NCBI GenBank assembly: GCA_937899305.1
Contig: CALDJV010000360.1
Location: 1-11,083 of the forward strand
Origin: an uncultured Cytophagaceae bacterium
GTDB lineage: Bacteria; Bacteroidota; Bacteroidia; Cytophagales; Microscillaceae
Reading direction: 5' to 3'
Length of the DNA: 11,083 nt
Shown here: one piece after another, positions 6,655 through 11,083 of the stretch
Position numbering within the stretch: the first letter of the stretch is position 1
How the letters are laid out: each line of letters begins with the position of its first letter
Program-made: the position numbers and the translations under genes
Notes under the pieces: model-generated
Told to the model about the DNA's origin: nothing
Databases searched by the model: none
The model's input: the letters and a program-made list of their open reading frames with translations, nothing else

Positions 6655-7989
6655 ATGAAAATAATTAAATATACATTTGTTTTAGCGTTGGTCGTATCAT
6701 TTACCAGTTGTAAAAGGTGGATTGAAACTGATGCCTCAGTGACCAATCCAAATGCTGGGGTAGGTGCTACATCCGAAATTATTTTAAGACATATGATGGT
6801 GGCAGCCATTCAGGCGAACGAAGGAAACAATGCTCGTTACGCCAACATGTTTACTCAACACTTCCGTGGTTTGGCTCGCCAGCACGCTGGTTATGATTCT
6901 TATATCATGAACTCTCAAAACTTTCAGTGGGGATTAGAGTATCAGCAAATCATCCACCAAGGTAAATTGGTAATTGAGATGTCTCAGAGTAACAGACATC
7001 AACAAGGTGTTACTAAAATTATACAAGCTTGGACATTTGGAAACTTGACTTCTTTGTACGGAAACATTCCGTTTACTGAGGCGGATCAGTTTGAAACCAT
7101 CAAAGAACCTAAGTTTGATGACCAAATGACAGTAGTTTATCCTGGCATTCAGGCTTTACTTGATGAGGCAATTGCAGACTTGGAAGCAACAGGTAATATT
7201 GAAGGTGATATATATCTAGGTGGAGATGCTGCCAAGTGGATTGCGGTAGCGAATACCCTAAAAGCGCGCTATTATTTGCACGTAAAAGACTATGCAAATG
7301 CCCTTACGGCGGCGAACAAGGGTATTTCAGCGACGGGTAATGATGTAGTGGCCACTCATAATGGTACTACGCAATCTGGACGTAACCTTTGGAATGACTT
7401 CTTGGCTTTGCAAAGAACCACTGACTATGGTGCAACTGGTTCTTTCTTAGAGGCTTTTATCAAAACTGGTGGAGCTAAGAACAATGCTAAAACCAATGAG
7501 TCAGCCCGTTATGCAGATATTTTCGCGATAAACGACGATGGAAACCTTGATATCAACTTTTTTGGAACCAGTTCCTTGTTTAGCCCAACTTCAAGCTTTC
7601 CATTAATTACTTACCGTGAAAACATGTTGATTATGGCGGAGGCAAATGCTCGTTTGGGTAATGATGCTGCGGCATTGACTGCTTTGAACAGCGTTCGTCA
7701 GTCTTTGGCAGCTCAGTACACTACGGGTACTTACACTGACTATGTAGCAGCTGATTTTGCTACCAATGCTGATTTGATCACTGAGGTTGTTCGTGAGCGT
7801 TATGTAACTTTGGTAGGACAAATTGAAGTATTCAATGACTTGCGTCGTACTCAAAACGCCATTGGTATTACTCCTGCTACTGGTACTACGTTGCCAGGTC
7901 GTTTCTTGTATCCAAATGCAGAAGCTCAGTCAAATACCAACACTCCTACTGGGGTAACCTTGTTTGATGTACTTCCTGTATTCCAATAA
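6655..7989 (+). CDS. SusD/RagB-family substrate-binding outer-membrane lipoprotein
   Basis: This 444-residue protein is the surface lid that pairs with the SusC-like barrel and delivers substrate to it. The N-terminus is a lipoprotein signal with lipidation Cys at residue 19 (SFTSC), followed by KRWIETD, which has acidic residues close after Cys as often seen in exported lipoproteins of this phylum. The helical, TPR-like body includes KWIAVANTLKARYYLHVKDY (residues 194-213) and ENMLIMAEANARLGN (322-336). The conserved C-terminal part has ERYVTLVGQIEVFNDLRRTQ (381-400) and GRFLYPNAEAQSNTNTP (415-431), typical of the family. The overall shape resembles the SusD-like subgroup named SusD-like_2 more than classic starch SusD, which is an inference from memory. 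It is cotranscribed with the upstream susC-like gene and followed by a strong terminator. The ligand is unknown. Confidence 0.93.
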   Translation: MKIIKYTFVLALVVSFTSCKRWIETDASVTNPNAGVGATSEIILRHMMVAAIQANEGNNARYANMFTQHFRGLARQHAGYDSYIMNSQNFQWGLEYQQIIHQGKLVIEMSQSNRHQQGVTKIIQAWTFGNLTSLYGNIPFTEADQFETIKEPKFDDQMTVVYPGIQALLDEAIADLEATGNIEGDIYLGGDAAKWIAVANTLKARYYLHVKDYANALTAANKGISATGNDVVATHNGTTQSGRNLWNDFLALQRTTDYGATGSFLEAFIKTGGAKNNAKTNESARYADIFAINDDGNLDINFFGTSSLFSPTSSFPLITYRENMLIMAEANARLGNDAAALTALNSVRQSLAAQYTTGTYTDYVAADFATNADLITEVVRERYVTLVGQIEVFNDLRRTQNAIGITPATGTTLPGRFLYPNAEAQSNTNTPTGVTLFDVLPVFQ

Positions 7990-8005
7990 GAATTAGAAAC
8001 AAGTA

Positions 8006-8024
8006 AGGCGCTCAATAGGTGCCT
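8006..8024 (+). other. Small hairpin before the terminator
   Basis: AGGCGC (8006-8011) can pair with GTGCCT (8019-8024) around a 7-base loop, with one G-U pair. It lies between the susD-like stop and the intrinsic terminator, giving a tandem hairpin 3' end that could protect the mRNA from exonucleases. Confidence 0.35.
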
Positions 8025-8030
8025 AAAGCT

Positions 8031-8071
8031 AAAAATCACTCATTTATCTATTAAATGAGTGGTTTTTTTTT
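8031..8071 (+). terminator. Intrinsic terminator of the susC-susD operon
   Basis: CACTCATTTA (8037-8046) and TAAATGAGTG (8052-8061) form a perfect 10-bp stem with a TCTAT loop. The stem is preceded by AAAAAT and followed by G and nine T residues (8063-8071). The A-tract and T-tract make the structure partly bidirectional. It lies 47 bases after the susD-like stop codon and marks the end of that transcription unit. Confidence 0.9.
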
Positions 8072-8344
8072 GCTCAATGAAGTGAAGTATGATTGCTTAT
8101 TGTGTTTGTCACTAAATGCGAGATTTCAGTTAAAAAAACAAGGCTTATTAAAAGCAAAGCAGCTTCTAAGTTGTTATATTTATGTAGTAGATAAGTACCT
8201 GGTCAAAATTAAATGGCGTCATGATGATATCCTGATGAAAGAATGATCTCTGTGCGATGAAACCATTTAGCCCTTTTAATAATAAGGCATCAATAATTTT
8301 GAACTACTATTTGTATGTATTAGATAATTCCTAAAAGTAATGAT
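8072..8344. other. Spacer between the terminator and the 8345 gene
   Basis: I see no credible gene here. A 63-codon open frame (8055-8246) begins inside the right arm of the terminator, has no recognisable domain and is rejected. The promoter for the next gene is presumably in the last 100 bases. TACTATTTG near 8300 is close to, but has one base too many for, the TAnnTTTG element. Confidence 0.4.
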
Positions 8345-9058
8345 ATGAAAACATTTAGTTTCTTACTGGTTAGTTTTGTACTATGTACACAGGCTTATGC
8401 CCAGCGTCCTGGTGATATTACCCAAGGTACCCTCAATGAACTGGTCCCCTTTGACAATACCTCCAAACAGCGGTATGGGAGTACTTATTTGATTAAGGGA
8501 TGGAGCAAAGGTAAAATGAGAATCAAGTACAAAGGAAAGGTTAAAGAATACAGTGACTTGTACTTGCGTTATGATTTGGCCAATCAAAATTTGGAAGTGA
8601 AATTCGACAACGGCTTGACCAACGAAGCCAAGGTGAAAGTTTTTAATGATCAGTACGTAGAAGGATTTGAGTATTACGACACCAAGGCGAATCAAAATTG
8701 TTATTTTGAAAGGTGTAAAAATTACAAGTTGAACACTCCTTTACTTGGTTTTTTTAAAGTATTGTACAAAGGTAAAAAAGTGACATTGTTTGAGAGAATC
8801 TCCAGCTATATACAAAAAGGCAATGAGGTCAAAGCTTTGGGAATAGGTTCGTCTAATGAAAGAATCATTCAAAAGAGAGTATTTTATGTAGATAATGGAG
8901 GCAAAACCTATAAAATAAAGCGCCGTAGAAAGTCGGTGTTGGCCGTATTTGGTGAAAGAAAAGGAGACGTAAAAGCATTTGCCCGAGAGAATGACTTGTT
9001 TTACAAAAGTGCAGCAGATCTCACGGCTATTTTTAAGTATTATGATGGGTTGCAATAA
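8345..9058 (+). CDS. Secreted or periplasmic protein of unknown function
   Basis: This 237-residue protein has a clear signal peptide (MKTFSFLLVSFVLCTQAYAQ, cleavage after AYA at residue 19 likely). The mature part is rich in Lys and Tyr and in short alternating strands (KGKMRIKYKGKVKEYSDLYL, residues 55-74), suggesting a beta-rich domain. Cys119 and Cys124 are spaced to allow a small disulfide. The C-terminal part, KSVLAVFGERKGDVKAFARE (196-215), then a helix and KYYDG, resembles endings of uncharacterised secreted Bacteroidota proteins that I recall; no function is attached to them. There is no lipobox, no catalytic motif and no type IX secretion C-terminal domain. It has its own space on both sides, with a terminator upstream and a weak hairpin downstream, so it is probably monocistronic. 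Confidence 0.85.
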   Translation: MKTFSFLLVSFVLCTQAYAQRPGDITQGTLNELVPFDNTSKQRYGSTYLIKGWSKGKMRIKYKGKVKEYSDLYLRYDLANQNLEVKFDNGLTNEAKVKVFNDQYVEGFEYYDTKANQNCYFERCKNYKLNTPLLGFFKVLYKGKKVTLFERISSYIQKGNEVKALGIGSSNERIIQKRVFYVDNGGKTYKIKRRRKSVLAVFGERKGDVKAFARENDLFYKSAADLTAIFKYYDGLQ

Positions 9059-9073
9059 ATGAACTGAACTATC

Positions 9074-9093
9074 AAAACCGTTTTCAGGTTTTT
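9074..9093 (+). terminator. Weak terminator-like hairpin after the 8345 gene
   Basis: AAAACC (9074-9079) pairs with GGTTTT (9087-9092) around a 7-base loop, with one more T after the stem. It starts 15 bases after the stop codon. The position fits a terminator, but the stem is short, has only two G-C pairs and lacks a long T-run, so read-through into the patatin gene is possible. Confidence 0.35.
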
Positions 9094-9218
9094 CATCTAT
9101 GATAAGCAGTATCCTGGTGTGATCAATCTTAGCCATAAATTTGATTAAATCAGGATATTTTGCAACTTAGCAAATATAATTTGGTGCTATCACCATTCAC
9201 AAACCCCCTACACAATAA

Positions 9219-11083
9219 ATGAAGATATTGCTTAAGTGGATTAATAGCTTTGTATATTCTCTCCCGATTCAACTCTTCATTCTAAGTATCAAAAAAAATC
9301 AATTACTACTTATTTTCTGGTTGTTACTTATTTTTATCGTAACCGAAAATTTTGGTTCGGCAGTGGGGCTACCCACCTTGTTTTTAGAACCAGAGTATTT
9401 GGATCAGGTAAATTTTTGGAGCTTCTTCATTGTAGGGATTACACTTGGGATTTTCACGCTCTCTTACCAAATTACTTCCTATATTTTAGACAGCCAGAAG
9501 TTTAGTTTCTTAGGGGCATTATCTCGCCCTTTTACCAAGTTTTTGGTCAACAATAGCATCATCCCTTTTTTGTTTACTGGGATTTACTTGGTGTATCTGG
9601 TAAGGTATCAACTGGCTCAAAATATTTCTTCGCAGGAAATGTGGATGCGCTTTAGTGGCTTGGTGATTGGTTTTGCTGGAGCAGCTACTTTGGTTTTTAT
9701 TTATGCGGTGAGCACCAATCAAGATTTTTTCAAGTTATTTGCCAAACAACTCAATAAAAGCTTGAACCGCACTCGAGTGGTAAGGGTAAATGTAATTGAG
9801 CGCTTTCGCGAAACCAAGCGAAGCAATGTAAAGGTGAAGTTTTATTTGAATAACTTGTTTATTCCTACTAAAATCGATACCGAGAAAAACAGTATTTCTT
9901 ATCGTCGCCAAGAACGGATATTTAACCAAAACTTCCGTAATGGAGTCATTATCCAATTTCTTATTTTGACCCTGGTGTTTGTAGTAGGGGCATTTCGTGA
10001 CAATCAGTTTTTTCAGATTCCGGCAGGGGCCAGTCTTGTGCTCTTGTTTACCATTGCCATTATGGTGATTGGAGCTTTATCGTACTGGTTACGAGGTTGG
10101 ACAGTTACCATTACTTTCTGTTTGTTATTACTGCTCAATTTTTTGATGGAAGAAGGGTATTTGCTGACTGACTATGAAGCTTACGGCTTAAATTACAATA
10201 CGACTAAAGCTCCTTACAATCTACGAACCATCAAACAAAAGAGCAATGATCGAAATTATTCTGAAGATGTGGCAATCACTAAAATTGCTTTAGAAAACTG
10301 GCGCAAAAAGTTTTCTCAGAAACCCAAGATGGTTTTTATTTGTGCCAGTGGGGGTGGGTTACGGGCGTCAGTGTGGACAATGCGAACCCTTCAAATTGTA
10401 GATAGTACTCTGAATGGGCGTTTGATGGAACATACGATGTTGATGTCGGGCGCTTCGGGAGGGTTGATTGGAGTCGGGTATTTTCGTGAGCTTTATTTAC
10501 GGGATAAACTTAGTGGGGGAGAGATTGATGTGTATGACCCTAAATACCTGGATAACATTGCCAAAGACAATCTCAATGCATTGATGTTTAGCTTGGTGGT
10601 CAATGACTTGTTTTTTATGAAGGGCAAATTCAAGTATGAAAACCAGGAATACCATAAGGATAGAGGCTATGCTTTTGAAGAACAATTGAATAAGAATACC
10701 GATTTCATTTTAGATAAACCGCTGTGTGATTACAAAGAACCTGAGTTGTTGGCTCAGATTCCGATGATGATTTTGGCCCCTACGATTATGAACGACGGGC
10801 GAAAATTGTTTATCTCTCCTTTGAATGTATCTTATATGACGGTACCGAGCATCTATGAGCGTCGTTTTTTGAACCAAAAAGCCAAAGGGATAGAGTTTTT
10901 ACGTTTTTTCGAACAGCAAGGCTCCAGTAATTTACGTTTCTTGACTGCATTGCGTATGAGTGCTTCATTTCCCTACATTACCCCCAATGTAAAGTTACCA
11001 AGTGAGCCCGCAATGGAGATCATTGATGCGGGTCTTTCAGATAATTTTGGGGTAGACAACGCCGTTCGCTTTTTATACGTTTT
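9219..11083 (+). CDS. Membrane-anchored patatin-like phospholipase (3' end beyond window)
   Basis: An uninterrupted reading frame of 621 codons runs from ATG 9219 off the window edge. The ATG directly follows an in-frame TAA (9216-9218) and the next Met is at codon 141, so the start is firm. The N-terminal half is polytopic: helices at about 27-46, 66-90, 112-130, 144-165, 242-260, 268-290 and 294-310. A basic soluble stretch lies at about 171-240. The C-terminal domain has the patatin/cPLA2 layout: oxyanion loop CASGGGLRAS (375-384), nucleophile elbow GASGG with Ser413 (411-415), and the catalytic-Asp motif DAGLSDNFG (Asp603). The Ser-Asp dyad is therefore intact. Family knowledge predicts acyl-ester hydrolysis of membrane lipids, with the domain held at the inner membrane. 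Patatins usually have DGG or DGA; DAG here is closer to cPLA2-like forms. The remaining C-terminus is unknown. Confidence 0.88.
   Translation, partial: MKILLKWINSFVYSLPIQLFILSIKKNQLLLIFWLLLIFIVTENFGSAVGLPTLFLEPEYLDQVNFWSFFIVGITLGIFTLSYQITSYILDSQKFSFLGALSRPFTKFLVNNSIIPFLFTGIYLVYLVRYQLAQNISSQEMWMRFSGLVIGFAGAATLVFIYAVSTNQDFFKLFAKQLNKSLNRTRVVRVNVIERFRETKRSNVKVKFYLNNLFIPTKIDTEKNSISYRRQERIFNQNFRNGVIIQFLILTLVFVVGAFRDNQFFQIPAGASLVLLFTIAIMVIGALSYWLRGWTVTITFCLLLLLNFLMEEGYLLTDYEAYGLNYNTTKAPYNLRTIKQKSNDRNYSEDVAITKIALENWRKKFSQKPKMVFICASGGGLRASVWTMRTLQIVDSTLNGRLMEHTMLMSGASGGLIGVGYFRELYLRDKLSGGEIDVYDPKYLDNIAKDNLNALMFSLVVNDLFFMKGKFKYENQEYHKDRGYAFEEQLNKNTDFILDKPLCDYKEPELLAQIPMMILAPTIMNDGRKLFISPLNVSYMTVPSIYERRFLNQKAKGIEFLRFFEQQGSSNLRFLTALRMSASFPYITPNVKLPSEPAMEIIDAGLSDNFGVDNAVRFLYV

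Noticed and set aside
8055..8246. 63-codon open frame on the plus strand after susD
   Set aside because: Its ATG lies inside the right arm of a strong intrinsic terminator, it shows no domain or signal, and the composition is that of spacer DNA.

Overview
The window looks like chromosomal DNA from a Bacteroidota bacterium, most likely of the Cytophagales type. The evidence is a SusC/SusD outer-membrane pair, the absence of clear Shine-Dalgarno sequences before any gene, AT-rich spacers, and short intergenic repeats of a kind I recall from this phylum. The exact genus cannot be read from the sequence; a marine Microscilla-like organism is only a guess from memory.

Left part (1-2024): a gene-free flank, then an unrecognised membrane protein with a signal peptide (274-1008, +). 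It converges on an ABC-2 polysaccharide-export permease of the Wzm type (1194-2024, -). The short space between them is filled with repeat-like intergenic sequence. A perfect 16-base direct repeat lies on both sides of the permease block. The partner ATPase (Wzt) is not in the window.

Middle (2025-3239): about 1.2 kb of very AT-rich DNA with no credible gene. It contains several inverted repeats, including a perfect 13-bp one, a nested palindrome, a repeated AAGTTA-type motif and a bulged hairpin ending 48 nt before susC. This block is probably the long regulatory or leader region for the divergent wzm and susC genes.

Centre (3240-8071): a SusC-like TonB-dependent transporter (1110 aa) and a SusD-like surface lipoprotein (444 aa) in one transcription unit. 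A hairpin lies between the two genes and a convincing intrinsic terminator follows the second. Together they would capture an oligomeric nutrient at the cell surface and import it through the outer membrane. No glycan-degrading enzyme, sensor or sigma/anti-sigma gene accompanies them here, so the substrate is unknown.

Right part (8345-11083): a secreted protein of unknown function (237 aa), then the first 621 codons of a polytopic membrane protein with a C-terminal patatin/cPLA2-like lipid-hydrolase domain, cut by the window end. No system that is clearly new can be demonstrated. The features most worth a second look are the structured AT-rich block before susC, the membrane-anchored patatin, and the two unrecognised envelope proteins.
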